From Fasciola hepatica (taxonomy: Eukaryota > Platyhelminthes > Trematoda > Plagiorchiida > Fasciolidae), in assembly GCA_948099385.1 (NCBI GenBank), contig CANUEZ040000168.1:6549001-6613000 (forward strand): a DNA stretch of 64,000 nucleotides. Direction: 5' to 3'. Position 1 is the stretch's first letter. Each line of letters begins with the position of its first letter. Shown piece after piece: positions 23,590-37,200 of this stretch. The position numbers and the translations under genes are program-made. Under the pieces are notes generated by a model. The model saw only the letters and a list, made by a program, of their open reading frames with translations. It searched no databases and was not told where the DNA came from.

Positions 23590-25985
23590 GGTTAGGTGCC
23601 CAGCTCACGGCCGGTCCCACCCACTAGCACCGGTTGCGGACCGCGCGCCGTAATTAACCTCAGATTACCACATCCAATTCTTTCGGTTGAGAATTGCATG
23701 CTCTCCGTCCCTTTTCCGCCACGGTGCGCTCACGTATAGTTCTTGTCATCTGTTGCCATTTTCTATTTGCGTCGCTCCGCCAAGGTGTGCACACCTACCC
23801 ATTTTGTCCTTGCTTCTATCGCCTCTCACCATATCACCTCTCGTTGCATGATGTCACTATCGTCCTACCCACCCTTCTCTGCCGACGCTCGCCAATATTT
23901 CTTTTTTCCATCTGCCGTCATTGCTGGCTTCTATTCTCCATTCACCTGGTATAACCCTATTCTCATAGTGCCCGCAGTTAGCATTCTTTTGCCTCACCGT
24001 CTGTTGCTTCGGTAAATCCCCCCCCCCTCGCGCCTGATGCCATTACGCACCAGTCACATCCGCACCCGTGACCAACCTTCATATAAGAACTCACAGCTCC
24101 AAACTTTGCATCTTTTACAGTCGCATTTATTATCTAATCGCCATCACCATATTTTTCTTTCTTGGCTCCGCGATTCCTCTATGGTTCTTTCCATTATGCA
24201 GTGCCCAGATTATCATCCTCCTGCCAATCCACCTAGTCAATTGACTGCTAGCTCAGAACTCTGTAGTTCCATTGCCCCGACTCCTCGGAGCATTCATTTC
24301 TTGAGCCTTTTGTTTCACTACTGGTTTATCTACCCCGGTGCTTATCACCCCTTTCTTCTCTGCCTCTTTCGTGTTTCACCTGTAGTAAAATGATCTGACT
24401 GGTCATGTCTCACCTTTGTCCCTTCGGTCTTTGCTCTCATCTCCTGTTCCGTATATTGCTTGCCACAGACCATTTCTGTGTGGCTTACAGTTTGGTCTGC
24501 TTTACCTTATGATGTTCACTTACAGTCCCAAATCGTTTGATCTGCCACTCATGATTCCTCTAGCCTGTCAACACAATTCGCACCTGATCTGATCAGATAG
24601 TTAGACTCAATCTTAACCTTTCGCCTCGATCCTGTCCTTCATCTTCCCTCTCCTATGAACTGCTCCTTACAGTCATCATCACATCTGTAACTTTGTATTC
24701 CTTTTTTCCTCTCTGTTGAGCCGCCATTTTTATCTGTCATGAAGATAATCCGCCACGATATTCCAGAGTTAATTCTGCAGTCATTTGTTCTAGCCTTCCC
24801 TGCCCCTCCCAGTGACTGATAATTTCTTTCTAGGACCCCATTGTTATTGCTCCTGCTCCTCCGATATCTACACATATACACTGACGTAATAGATATACAT
24901 ATACATATATATATATATATATATATTGGCGCATATATATGTGCGTTCGCTCTGCGCCTTGCAATCCCTCACCGGCCATTTCTTCTAATATCATCCCGCT
25001 GACCGTCGTGACATGCATCCACCCCTTCAACATCTCTGCCTTACATCCACCGTACCCAATCCTCCTGAATCATTTTTGTCATCTGATCCACCCATTACGC
25101 CTTGCATTTCTTGCTCTCTGTTTTACAATGAGTTTTATTCTCTGTCCGCCAACCATCTATTGCAGAGTACTAAAGCTTGATTGATGTCCAATCAATTGCA
25201 GTGTATCTCACTTCTTTCTCTATCGTTTCCCGCTACTGCACTTTCTTATACCTATTTCTAGCCTTTCTCAAGTACATCAGTCTGCCTCCGGATGTCTCCA
25301 CCTAGACCAGTAATACTCCTCATTTGACTTTGAATTTCAAACGCACCGAACGTTCATTTCAATCCGCCCTTGGGTGCATTTAAACTCACTACGTTTTTTG
25401 GTGTGCATGCACGTATCGTACTTTAACCCCAATTTATTCCCCCTTCTTAGCCTTTTACTCCACTTTTTCACGCAAAATCCCACATTTACATGAATTATCT
25501 CTGTCCATTCCATTACTTGCAAGAATTTGATCATGCACCTAGCATGCTTCGGACGCCTCCGAAATAAACCAATATTAGTAATAATATGATCATTGCCATC
25601 CCTGATCCGCAGAGGGTTTATCTCCCGCCCTCGGTGCAATGACCCTACCCATAACCCACCTTCGTCTTCGTGTTCATCCTTCTCGTTCTGCCCTGCTCCT
25701 AAACTTAACCCTCTCACAGCACCCCATTACCCACGCCCAACCAATTGCAACTGGTTGTAGCCCTTCAAACCTCCTACCATCTCCAAGTCTGTCCCGGAGG
25801 ACAGTGCATCGATGAGTTCCTGTTCCGCCCTTTTTAATTCTCTTTTCTCCCCGCTAACGTCCATCCGCAGCTGGGGCATGCTATGATCGCGTTTTTTATC
25901 TGGTTTTCCTTTTTCGGTGATCCCTACGGACGGTCAACCGCCTCGGGCACTGTAATGATCAACTCCCTGGCAGGTGCACCTGGGT
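23590..25985 (+). repeat. C+T-rich repeat, unit 1
   Basis: This aligns in order with unit 2 at 26280-28490. Paired landmarks include GGTGCCCAGCTCACGGC at 23596 with GGTTCCCAGCCTGCGGTGAG at 26278, ACCTGTAGTAAAATGATCTG at 24378 with ACCTGTAGTAAACGATCTG at 27065, TGAACTGCTCCTTACAGTCA at about 24655 with a similar block at about 27587, TACAATGAGTTTTATTC at about 25125 with TACAATGAGTCTTGTAC at about 27964, and CCTCCGAAATAAACCAA at about 25555 with CTCCGAAACAGACCAA at about 28353. It holds no credible gene; its ORFs are pyrimidine low-complexity. It follows the dead LINE RT and may be a duplicated LINE 3' region. Confidence 0.75.
24891..24926. repeat. TA microsatellite within unit 1
   Basis: Uninterrupted TA run with short CA breaks; a second short TA run follows at 24932-24941. 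Unit 2 lacks an equally long tract. Confidence 0.9.
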
Positions 25986-26279
25986 ACTGATGCCAAATGG
26001 CCGTCTATCGTTCGCTGTTACAGTTGGTTCTGCTGTCCAAGTTCCCTCGCAGCCTGGCCAATTGGTCCTGGATCATACACTTTATCGTGGTTATACTCCC
26101 CACAGCATGATCATTAGCAATAGCTCGTGTCACTCCCAAGAGTGCGTGGCGCTACCAGATCCACCGCTTGGCCGGCGCACATGGGGCGAGCAAGCCGTCT
26201 GCAACGACTTGCGAGTGCAATTAGGCTGGCAAATCACTACTGTTGTGTTTTTATCATGAAGTATATTTTAGTTTTGGTT
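25986..26279 (+). repeat. Segment shared with the inverted copy at 45.9-46.2 kb
   Basis: The block around 26150-26235 (GATCCACC, GGCCGGCGCACATGGGGCG, GTCTGCAACGACTTGCGAGT) matches the minus strand at about 46040-45955. The homology continues into unit 2 on one side and back toward 26030 on the other. It shows that this module normally sits just before unit 2. Confidence 0.7.
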
Positions 26280-28490
26280 CCCAGCCTGCGGTGAGCCCCA
26301 CCTTTTGGCAACGGTTGTGGATGGCATGCTCCAACTGTCCTTGCCCTGCAGCATCCAACACTGTCGGCTGCAGGTAGCACGCTTCCCTCATTCCTGTTCT
26401 GTCACGGTATGCTCACTTATCACTCTTGTCTTCACCCTGATCGCTTCTCATTTTGGTCCTTCCGCCTCTGTTTGCAAAACAACCTATTCTGTTCTCGCTG
26501 CTGTCGTTTCGCCCCCCCCCCACAATTCTCGCCGCGTAATGCCACCTTCGCCCAATCCACTCTACCCTACCCAGGCCAGCCAATGTTTTCTATTTCTTCC
26601 ATGTCCCCCCTGCCGTCTCCTAATCCGTACTGTCTTGGTACCACCTTAAGCTCATACGGTTCATTAATCAAATTCCTAGACCTTACTGCTAGCCGTTTTA
26701 TCATATTCCCCTTTGTCTTCTCCACTCATGTCGCATGCCTTTACGAGCTAGCCCCAAGCACACCCTTGACCAATCCCCATGCTAAAGCTCGCCGATTTTA
26801 TCTTGGCATCTTTTGCATCCACACATTATCCACTCATCGTCACCATATGTTCTTTGCTGGGCCCCACAAATCTTTCTGAATCGTTCCATTAGCCGGTGCT
26901 CCGACCGGCAACTCGCCACCCAATCCACTTGTGCCCTCGCCAGCAGGCTTGCAGTAGCCTAAACTCGCCTTTTCAAGTCCGGTGCCCACTCTTCTCGTGC
27001 CTGTTGTTCCATCACAGGTTCACTTGTCCTGGTGCTCCCTTCTTCTCGGCCTTTACCGTGTTTTACCTGTAGTAAACGATCTGATTGGTCTTCTCTTGTC
27101 CGCTTCTCTTCAGTCAGATTTCTCATCTCTCCTCTTGTATATTGTTGGCCACAGGTCTCTTTTGTAAGCTTTCCAGGTTGTTTTGCTTTTCCGCTTTCCG
27201 CCTTAAGTAAAGATAATTCGCCTCATGAATTCTACCTCCAGTTTCAAACTAAGCAATCTGCCCTTGATCTCTTAAATCAGCCATGAACCCTGTTCCTTCC
27301 TACGTCGTTCACGGTCACAAAAGCTGCTTCTTTGCACCGCAGTCTGTCTCACTTTCCAGTTACCTTTCCTTGTTTTTATTCCAAACTGCTCCAACCACTT
27401 TTCCTATAGTAGTTATGCGTCTCCTGGCCATTTCTACAGCCATCATCTTCCAGCTGCATAATGTGTCCGCTTATTGAGGCTTCTCCCCTTTTCTGCTGTC
27501 ATCCCTTGACGTGCCGGCAATGATCAATTCACTGGATCCGTCCTTACCAGTTTTCCACCATCCCTTGCTTCATCTCCCCTCCTTTGTGAACTGTTCTTCA
27601 CGGCCGTCATCACCTCTGCTCCTGCAAGGTCATTCTCCTTTCCGTTGATTTACTTTTTTCCATTTACCAAATGGAAAACGAATAATCACGATTTTCGTAA
27701 GCCATTCTCAACCATCTGATTTAGCCCAACTTTCCTGTTCCTACCTCCACCATCCTCGTGTTCAAGCTCTGCAAATTCCGTGCCTCACGCCTCTTTCTCA
27801 CACACATTCGATCTTGATTCTCCGGTTTCTCTGTAGCCGTATCCCTCGCTATTATCACGCCGCCCCTTTTGATATGCCTCGTGGCCACCGTATCCCAAAA
27901 ATTTCCAAAACGTTCTTGCCATTTTACTTGCCTTCCAGGATTAGCAGTTCCCGCTCCTTGTTCTACAATGAGTCTTGTACCTTGTCACCGACAATTTATG
28001 GCGGAGTAGCTACACCTCATTGCTATCCCATTACCATAGCTGCTTCAACCAATCTTCAATCTCTCTCACGTGAAACTTTTAGCTTTCATCTATCCCCACT
28101 TAGATCTATCATATCTATAACCTTATTCTGACCTACAGATTCTGTAGACTTACCTTTGAACTATTCCACGGGTTTATTTGAACTCCAACATTATTTTCTG
28201 GTGTCCTACCAATTATTATACTGTTATCCCACTCTCATTTCACTTAGGCCCGCATTTCCCAAACTCGTCATATATTTTTCTACATTTTCATCGAATACCA
28301 GCCATTGCATAACCTGCAAAATCGAACAGTGTGTCTGAAAAGCTTTCAGCCTCTCCGAAACAGACCAACACCATTATTTAGGTACTTCAAGAATCTATTC
28401 CAACCATCATGCTCCCTTATCAAGGGCAATGTTTTCTGATTTTACTTGCCATCTTCCCGGAGCACGGGGGCGGGAAATGTAATGATCCTT
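26280..28490 (+). repeat. C+T-rich repeat, unit 2
   Basis: Diverged tandem partner of unit 1; the landmark list is given there. The unit ends near GGAAATGTAATGATCCTTGACCG (about 28472), which echoes GGCACTGTAATGATCAAC (about 25947) close to the end of unit 1. The landmark offset varies from about 2530 to 2930 bases, so the units have gained and lost sequence since duplication. ORFs inside are unlikely to be real. Confidence 0.75.
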
Positions 28491-31400
28491 GACCGCCCCG
28501 GCCCCAAATGCCAAATCTTTTTGCAAAAGGGATGTAGGCGGTGGCCGACAGCTTTAGAGTAAACGCAGGTTTTCTTCTTTGAAATCAAAAGATATCTGAG
28601 TAGGCATGGTCCTTCATTCCCGTCTTGAGCACAGCTGATACTGCTCAGGTGGTTATCTGTTGTGCTCGCAAGCTAGAAGAGTCTGTGCGTATTCATTGTG
28701 ACCTCTATACAGGGCAGTGGCAGCAGAACAAACTGGCTACCGTAAGGCTACGTGAATGTCGTCGAATAAGATAGACTCCCCTAAATGGTAAATTGTTAGA
28801 CGATACTCCGAGAGTGTGATGTGGCGTGGTACGCAGAAGTAACATAAATGTTTCCACAAGTTCCAGTGCGGGCTCTGGACAGATGGGCCCTGAGATTCTT
28901 ATTATGGTATTCGCGCACTTTGGGCAAACCATCGTGTTATTGAAATGAACATACATCTATTTGGAATCGCACTGTTCCCGTTTTCTGCCGGCTTTCCCTC
29001 AAAATATTCAGCCGATGACAATGGTTTTGCATACTCCTCCAAGAGGGCTAGTGCCTTTCATGAGAACTTCTCTGCAGGTGATTGTTTAGTTTCGGTAGAA
29101 AGTGCAAGTGAGGTCATCGGGTCAATTAGAAGGTTAAGTGGTGTACTTCGGAGGTGAAGCTTTCTCCGACTAAGTGGGCGTCAGACTGATCAGAGGTTCT
29201 AGCTTACCTGGAAGGTAATGGTGGTTTCGCTTTTCCAGTGGAACTTCGAAACCATTTGCCGTTTCACAGTGAGAAAACTCTGATTTGATCCAAGCAAATT
29301 TCTAACTTTGTTGCGACTCGAACTGGTTGCGGCTGTCCTTGGAACACAGTTATTAAACGACGTTACCGAGGAGCTGCAATTCCATAAAGATCGCATTATT
29401 TCATGGACGGATTCCACCACGGTTTTAAGGTACATAATTGATGTTACAGAAAGGTTCACTAAATTCGAGGCTAGATGAGTTCGGCCCATAGGAAAGAACG
29501 CGTTGGTCTACTGGTCCCGATAAGTAAAGACCGATCAGAACCCCGAGGATTTTGCCCCTAGAGGCGTCGTGGGGTAAAATGCATTTGAAAAATACATAAC
29601 CCAATTAGCATCAAGCCCGAAACCAAGTCAAGAGTGATTCGCAGTTTCTACAACACTAAGTCACTGATCGAAGAACGTATTAAATTATACACAGATCTCA
29701 GACCTGCTACTACGGAGACTCCTAAATGAGAGCCAAGTTCGAGGCCTGCTACAGGCAGGCGCGTGGGTCACACAGGTTCAGGATAGGATATGACAAGTTA
29801 GCTTGTTGAGCGCGAATAAACGAAGGTTAGTTCATAGAAACATGTGTTTTGAGAAACATGCAAGTAGTGTGTACGTGAGTAATTTCACGAAATCACGATA
29901 TCATAGTGCTTTCAAGTAACCTTCCACAACCGATCGTTACAGTCATTGCGTTGAGGAACATTTTGATTAACTGTCCAAGTTTCATAAAGCGATGTGAAAG
30001 CGATTTTTCAAGCTTGCAATATCTACTTCTGAATTGTCTGTGGACAGGCCAGAAATGAAAGGATTTCATTCTGTCATTACTCCTGAGTACGTTTTACCAC
30101 TCGCAGAAACTCTCGCGTCGCTTCATACAAATTAGATTAAACTTAGGCGCGCAATAGCCTAGCTTAAATAATGTTTAGACATTTTTCTCATAAAATCGTT
30201 AAGACAGCGGCAGTCTGACCTTTTGGGGCCTTCAAGAGTTCGGGGAGTTGCACAAAGCTTCACTCATAAGAATCAGATTAATCCAGGGTCAGCATCCTGG
30301 AAAGAACGTTAAGTGTTTGAACTTAAATCTGTCGGAGGCCACAAGAGTTTCAAAGCCCCTGAGACCAGCCGTGCACGAAGACTTGAGTTACTTGGGGGCT
30401 GTGTGCCTGTGGTATCCAGTCTAAAAAGTTGGTTGTTGATCTTTCTGCCTGCAATTTGTAGTCAATGAATTGACAGTACAGCAATATGAGGAGGTTAACG
30501 GAGGTATCGGATCTTCTCACGTTTTGGCGTCAGCCAGAATCGAGTTCTGGGTCGTAAGGGCATGGCAGTTGTATTTTAACACTCAAGAAATACTTTCGTT
30601 ATCGAGAGTTATTTTAACAGCCGTGTGAACAAATTATGGCCCCGTTATTCCTGCTTATGATTTAGGAATGTCGACCGCTCGGGTTTTGCTGGGTCGCTCA
30701 CTTTGGTTCATTACTCGTTAAAATTGGTAGAAACACGCACAATCCATATGAATGTTTGTTCACATGGATTGAAGTAAGGGCTGTGCCCACAGAAGCGACC
30801 CATATCCCAACAACAGATGTATTCCTAATGTCCCTCTAGAGGTCCACTGATAGGAGAAGGCCGTCTGAGTTCATGTTTAGCGATGATGGCTGTAACTTTA
30901 TTGGGGCCGAAAGGGTTAGAAGTCGATAATCTTATTGGGCGGCAGAAGATTAGTAGTTTAACTATCGGGGCGTGACATCATCTTGCAACTTAACCAGATA
31001 AGCGGATCAACGTGGTGGTCTATGGAGAAATTTGATTTGCTCTTTTCGGCATATGATGACAGCTGTGATGGATGGTCAGTTTCACGCAGACGAATCATTG
31101 TAAAACTGTATCGCTGAGGACAACAGGATCATCCGTGAGAGACCAATTATTCCATCGTGTTCCACCAAGGACAAAAACACACCCTATTATACTTGTACTT
31201 CAACGGCAGGACAACTCAATTCATAGGACACATACAACCCTTTATATAGGCCCTTTTCCAGACTGCGCGGCGCCAACAATGCTATTGCCGATTCTTGAGC
31301 TCTTCAGTTACATTCGGCCCATTTGACCGTGACCGATAGAATGGTCTCTTTAGACGTCACATTTCTTCGATTGGTCGAACCCTCTCAGTTGGGGGCCGGA

Positions 31401-34289
31401 TCGAGAGCCCCTCATCTGGATTATCTTGTTGGATGCCAAAAATCCCGCTGCTTCCCCCTGATAGTCCGAGCGCCTTCTTTTTTCTGCTTTGGGACGCCGC
31501 CGACATATTCCCCGTTTGTTCTTTTTCCTGTAGCCCTCGTTTGGTTCGTCGGTTTGCCTTGATATTCACGTCAGTTCCTTGCCCCAGTGTTTTCCTCTAC
31601 AGAATGAAAACCCCTCACCTTCGACAGCTCTGGGCCCTTAGGTATTCACTGCCGTTATATCCTAAACCTACTTTCAGGAATTACTCTTATTTAAATGCTT
31701 TCAACGGGTTAGTTTCGGGCTCGAAAGATTGTCTCAGCCTCCTGGAAAGTTTGACCATAAGAGTAGATACCAAAATTATAACAATGCCACAAAAAGTTAT
31801 CACCTGACCAAGACTTATGCTTCGAGGATTCATTTTAACTTCTGGATCGGAGCCCACTCAGAGGAATCTTTCCAAGGGGAGCCCTTGATGAAGCACGTCC
31901 TGGTGCCGATGATCACGTACTTCACGTGCCGTTCCGTACCAGTAAAGGAATTTTAATCCGAGATATTTCATTTATACACCTACTACCGGTGGTCAGTCTG
32001 AAAGGAAGGGGTTGAAAGAACCAGCTTCACTGAAGTGTTCAGAACTCTTCTCCCCACTGAGGCAGACTGGTTTGGTCACATAAAATACTTTGGAAAACCG
32101 CGCCGTTTTTGATGGCCAACGTTGAATCTGTTTTGTGACTGTTGCCCGGGCGACCGACAAGTGCATTGCCAGAGAACTTTCCTGCCGTTTTCCCAGGAAG
32201 TCCCACTCATCAACACAAAATCGTTCACCTAAGTCGCAAGGTTTACAACCGTCCGAACTTGGGGTTGAACCAAGAGTCACAGGGACGGTAAATACCGAAG
32301 TTTTCCGTATACTGGGTTGAAAGATCTCATTAGTTGGTGATCGCCGGCTATAGTGTTTAGGTGGCAACCTTTTCATCGGCAATCGACGTGAAATAATCAG
32401 TGTGCAGGTGAGGTTGCCCGTACTCTGTTTATGTAAGTGGAGCTCGTTCTGCATGGGGCTTGAACAAACCAGATTTCGTTGGCTTTAAGAGTTTGCAAAT
32501 CATAGAAATTTGGCCTTTTGTCCTCTAGAAGCAAAAGTCTAAATTTAGTAACTTGACCTTTGCCTTTTTGCAGCTTCGTTTGTATCCAAAACTTGGCTTC
32601 TTGAAAGGCGCACTGTTTATCCCTTGGTCTTCTTTTTGTCTTTTGAGCATATTTTGTCCTCGTGCTTTGTGTTTTTTCGTGCTTCTGGTCTCTTCCTGTT
32701 CTGTTGTTTTTTATCTAATTTCTTCCTCTCTATTACCTATTTTGCCTTTTTGTATGACATGTTTACGAAAAGATTTGGTTTCATGACTATGGGTCGATGG
32801 TATCAAGGCTTGATGGAGTTCATCTGGGTCAGTTGGACTTCATGCGCATCAGAAGATTGCAAAGCAGATCCAGTTCATTGTGCTCATCGACACAATTCTT
32901 TAAAGAATTCCAGGCTTCCAAGAACTCCCTTGTGTCTCTTCAGAGCTTTATCCAGAATGTGAACTTTTACCCATGTTGAATATATGTCCCTTGCAATCCT
33001 CGAATACGGACAACCTCATCTGCACACGGAAGATGTCACCTCGACTGACGGTGAATTTTTTGCGACCTAAAACTCGAGCTCAGTAAAGAGCGACTGTTGC
33101 TTATTTGATTCACCTTATTTTAGACTACGATTCTTAGGCCAACTTTATCACTATGGAATTTGGTTTACACTTAGAGTATCGTGCCATGAGCCACCTCATG
33201 ATCCCTAACGGCTTTTTTAAGTTCGGTTAGGCACTCAGATCTGATAAATTCTTGTTTGCAACTGTCCCTTAGCCCCATTGACCTTAGTTCTTGATTGTGA
33301 CTGTCATGTTGTCGTGCCAACCAGCGACATTGATGAAATGTAAACAACCTTTGTAGCTGGACCACGCGACCCAAACTTGGTTTCATTAAATGGACTCAAC
33401 AGCACTATTGCGTTCATTGCGAATGGCAGGAGTGCTTGAATATAATTCCCAATTATTACTTCTGGCGTCTGGATCACAAAACACAAATCATTATTCCATG
33501 TAAGGGTAACGCGTAGCCAAAAAGACGAATCCCGAGGCAAAACGGGATTGGTCCGAAAATTCCTGGGCCTTAGCTCAGCAAAGTGTAGGGGTACAAAAAG
33601 CATACAAACTTCAGTTTTGCTGAAAATATACTTACCAACGGAGAACTTAGTTCAACCACTTTCGTTGCCAAGAGCGGTCACCACGGGAAGACTGAGTCTC
33701 ACTCAGGGTAACAGCGTGATATAGACAAGCACGTTTAAAACGCGCTGAATGACGTGTGCTGTTAAATGTGCGACATTTAATGGAGGATTCATGATATCGG
33801 GGAACGGGCATGTATGAAAAATATTCGGTAAGAATTTGACACAAGCGAGCTACAGTGGATGATACATACAACCTGCCATAGGTTCTTGCGGCTCAAGACC
33901 CTCGAACCTGGAGTGCATCAAAACCTAGAGTGCGGGGCGAAAAAATGTGGATTTTGAGGAGAAAGCTGAAAATTTCTTATCTGTAGTTGGCAAGGAACGT
34001 TATCACCTTGTAAAAACTTGACCTTTCCTAAGTCACCTGATTGTCAGCAATATAAAGCCCCGAAGGATTTGCTCCCCCTTCACCTGCAGCTAACTAATTT
34101 CCTGGTTTCCCAAAAGGGCAAAAGTTAATTCATTATTTCGTGAGGATCTTTAGCCCATTCATATTTCGTTTTACAGCTGCCAACTTCGGCCTCCGGAAGC
34201 AGCTTCGGTGACCAGTTACCAATCCAGTTTCGTAATCCAGTGATTCCGGATAGCCCGCTCCAGTCAGCTGAACGTTTATGTGAAGGATT
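28491..34289. other. No recognised feature over 5.8 kb
   Basis: Composition returns to balanced at about 28500. The longest frame is minus 31993-32454 (153 codons), hydrophilic, with a GCKPCDLGERFC cysteine cluster, and unrecognised. Minus 33304-33603 (99 codons) is also unrecognised. A T-rich stretch at 32550-32790 yields a hydrophobic ORF that is probably spurious. A perfect-looking small hairpin lies at 30741-30770. Confidence 0.3.
30741..30770. other. Short hairpin
   Basis: AATCCATATGAA, a 6-base loop and TTCACATGGATT form a 12-bp stem with one A-C mismatch. No associated gene, terminator context or repeat family is seen. Confidence 0.6.
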
Positions 34290-37200
34290 CCAATATGTTA
34301 GCGCAGCTGGTCACGAAAGGCCGTCTACATCGTTTAGTATTGCAAATACCCAGAATCCAACAGCCCAAAAGCCCCACTGATTCAGGTACAAAATATTGGT
34401 CTTCTTCTCGACAGACGCCATCGACGATGGAACAAGTATCAGTCTTGTGGTACCAAGAGTTCGTGTTTGTCCTATTGCCTTCCCAAGTTCACCTTTTATA
34501 AATGCGGCAAAGTTGGTCACCTTTAATTGGTCTGTCAAAGTGCTGGTGTTTGTGTGACTAACAGTTCCATTACTCAGTTTCGTTTGTCTCCCCATTTTCA
34601 GTCTTTGTCATTAAATGTTACCAGTTTGCATTCATCTTGCTATGTTACTGGCTCCTGTGATTTCAAATATCGTGTCAAACACCCATTTGTATTGAATACC
34701 TACAGTGCAGAGTCGTTTGTTTCTAATTTTGTTATTCGGTGTTGTCATTTTTTTTGTATAATGAACCTGCCAACTTTTCTGCAAGGGTATTACTTGTCAT
34801 GACTTGCATGTATCAGGGGGCGTGAACTACCTCTTACCGACTCCAACTCTACCTTTTATCAGTGATCATTTCAGGTCGTATAATCTCGGCTTTTCATAAT
34901 TGGTCCTAATCGAGTGAAAACTTGACACTTCTTTGTCATTATTTTCTGAATGTCATCATTCACAGCGTCACATATTGATTTTAAATGTCCGAGGCTTCAC
35001 AGGCATCGAGATGGTGCCCACTGTTTGCGAGACATCGAAGCCCCAAAGATTTATCAAAAATGCCGAGTACTACTTTTGGAAGAGTGTTCGTCATGCTAAT
35101 ATGCAGTAAACCAGATGGCAGCAAAACTTGCCCTAACACACAAGGGTGGGTCATCCTGAGCTACACCAAGTGTGACCTCATTGAAGAAGAGTGGAAAAAT
35201 TCAAGAATTTGCGGCAATTACTTCATTGCAAGGAATAACCTTGTGAAGCAAACCAGCTGCTCAGGGGTAAAACTGAAAGATATTTTGGTGTAGCTTCATG
35301 GCCTGAAACTATTTTCGAAGTTGAAACTTTAAGAAACACTTCTACGAAAACCACTTGAAGGAAAATTCCGTCGAGCAACAACAAGCGCCATATCTTTTGA
35401 ACTACTTCAGCAAGCACTCTTACAGTTCGGTCTCGGCGAGTCGCCCGGAGATTTCAAATATGCCGTCAGCTCCTTTATTTCTGGTTCGCAGGGTGTCGTC
35501 GATATTGTTGTTCGCGCGCCCATCAGGAAGTTATACGACAAAAGCTTGTATTTGTTGCTTGGACGGTTCCGTGTAGGCAACATTGCTATTAACTCCGAAA
35601 AATGTACTTTTAGCCACTCGTTTACCGTTTCCATAATAAACGGTAGACCTACATAGTTTATGAAGCCGATCCTCATAATTTTTTTTTCTTATCACGTGTA
35701 CTTTCACCGTCATATTTAGGAAAACTTGGTACTTGTTTGAGCTCATTGCTGTATTACTTCAGATCCATCTCAAAGTCTTTCTTCTGAAGGAGAACCCCTG
35801 CTTTGTGGCAGCTCAAATGAAACTACGTGTACAGTTCAATCAAACAACTAGGTGATCCCAAATTAGTTTAACCAACGATGTACAAATTTCAGTCTACTGC
35901 AGGATCAAAAGTAGCACAGGATGACTCGGAATCACGAACTATACCATATGTGAAACGTATAATATTATAGCCAAGCAACAGATCACACTATCGTACTTGA
36001 CCGTAGTCCTTCTTAGGCAGACCGTACATCGAACAGCCACTAGGAACCTATTGGCTCAACCGAGCTTTGCCATACAGGAAAAAGTGACTCGAAAGGGGTA
36101 GTATTCGATTGGTACAGACAACCAAAACGGAAGCAGTAAAGAGACAGAATACGAATACAACTCATGGACACTCATTAGGGAGCAGCGGAGACTTTATTGG
36201 CCAGATACTTACCGTGGGCCTACCGCCTGTACATATTGCTTGACATCTGTTCAGAAAACTCATTTGGGTGGCCACCCGTATTTGGGTATGCTATTTTGCA
36301 ATCACCGAACTTCTTTTTCATGAATGCTGTTTAACACGCACCTTCACTGAAGTTACCATCTACTGAGTTCATAAAAGCTCCTCCCATCGGTGTCGGACCA
36401 ATGCTCGATTAGGATGGTCAAACAGTGCCGTGTATTTTGCATCGACTTAATCCTGCAAAACTAGATTATATTCGAACACAACTTGAGGCGTTAGCTGTTT
36501 TTGCTTTCACTTGATCATACAATTGCATGTTTGGATCGCGCTTCAACTTAGTGACTGACCGTGAAGCATTGCAGATCCTCTACCATACACACCCTTCGTC
36601 AGCTACGTACTCCGCCGCCGTGGTTCAAAGGTAAGGTGTTGCCTTTAGAGCATATTCTTATGATATTCAACGTCAAAGAGCAGAAACCATTCCTGGTACG
36701 GACTATTTATCCCGTTACCGCACTTCCTAGTAAGTCTCCTCAGCTTGTTTGTTTGCCTAACTACTTCCTCCAGATCAATCCGATCTGGTTCGTGTAACTT
36801 TTAAGTACTGTTGCGTTATTTTGTCTTGTCTTCAGCACCATCGGAAAGCTGGTAATGAGCGTCAATTTCCACCGCTTTGCAAAAGTTTCGAAGGCATTCC
36901 TGTGAATTATAATGGTGCAATGTGTTTCAGTGATTACATTATAATGCCACCTACACAGCAATCGGCTGTTCTGAACGGCTAGCATTTCGGATATCTCGGC
37001 ACCCAAAACGTGAAAATTTTGGCCCGACTTACGTGTTGGTGGTCTGAACTGAAGTGCGATTCATGCCAGTTTGCCAGGAGTTGTACTCTCCTTGCCCATA
37101 AAACTTCTTCCCGAATACGTAAGGGCACTCGGTCGCCTATATTATGAGGCCTGACAGCTTGTTTGTGCTAATTATCGCAGACCTTCCCCGGATATGTAAT

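Noticed and set aside
23694..28338. Many ORFs of 60-156 codons within the C+T-rich units
   Set aside because: They are translations of pyrimidine-rich DNA (Ser, Pro, Leu, Phe and Cys), are not conserved in frame between the two units, and do not look like proteins.
32553..32786. Hydrophobic ORF resembling a membrane protein
   Set aside because: It arises from a T-rich stretch; codons are mostly TTT, CTT and TCT runs, with no supporting start context or domain.
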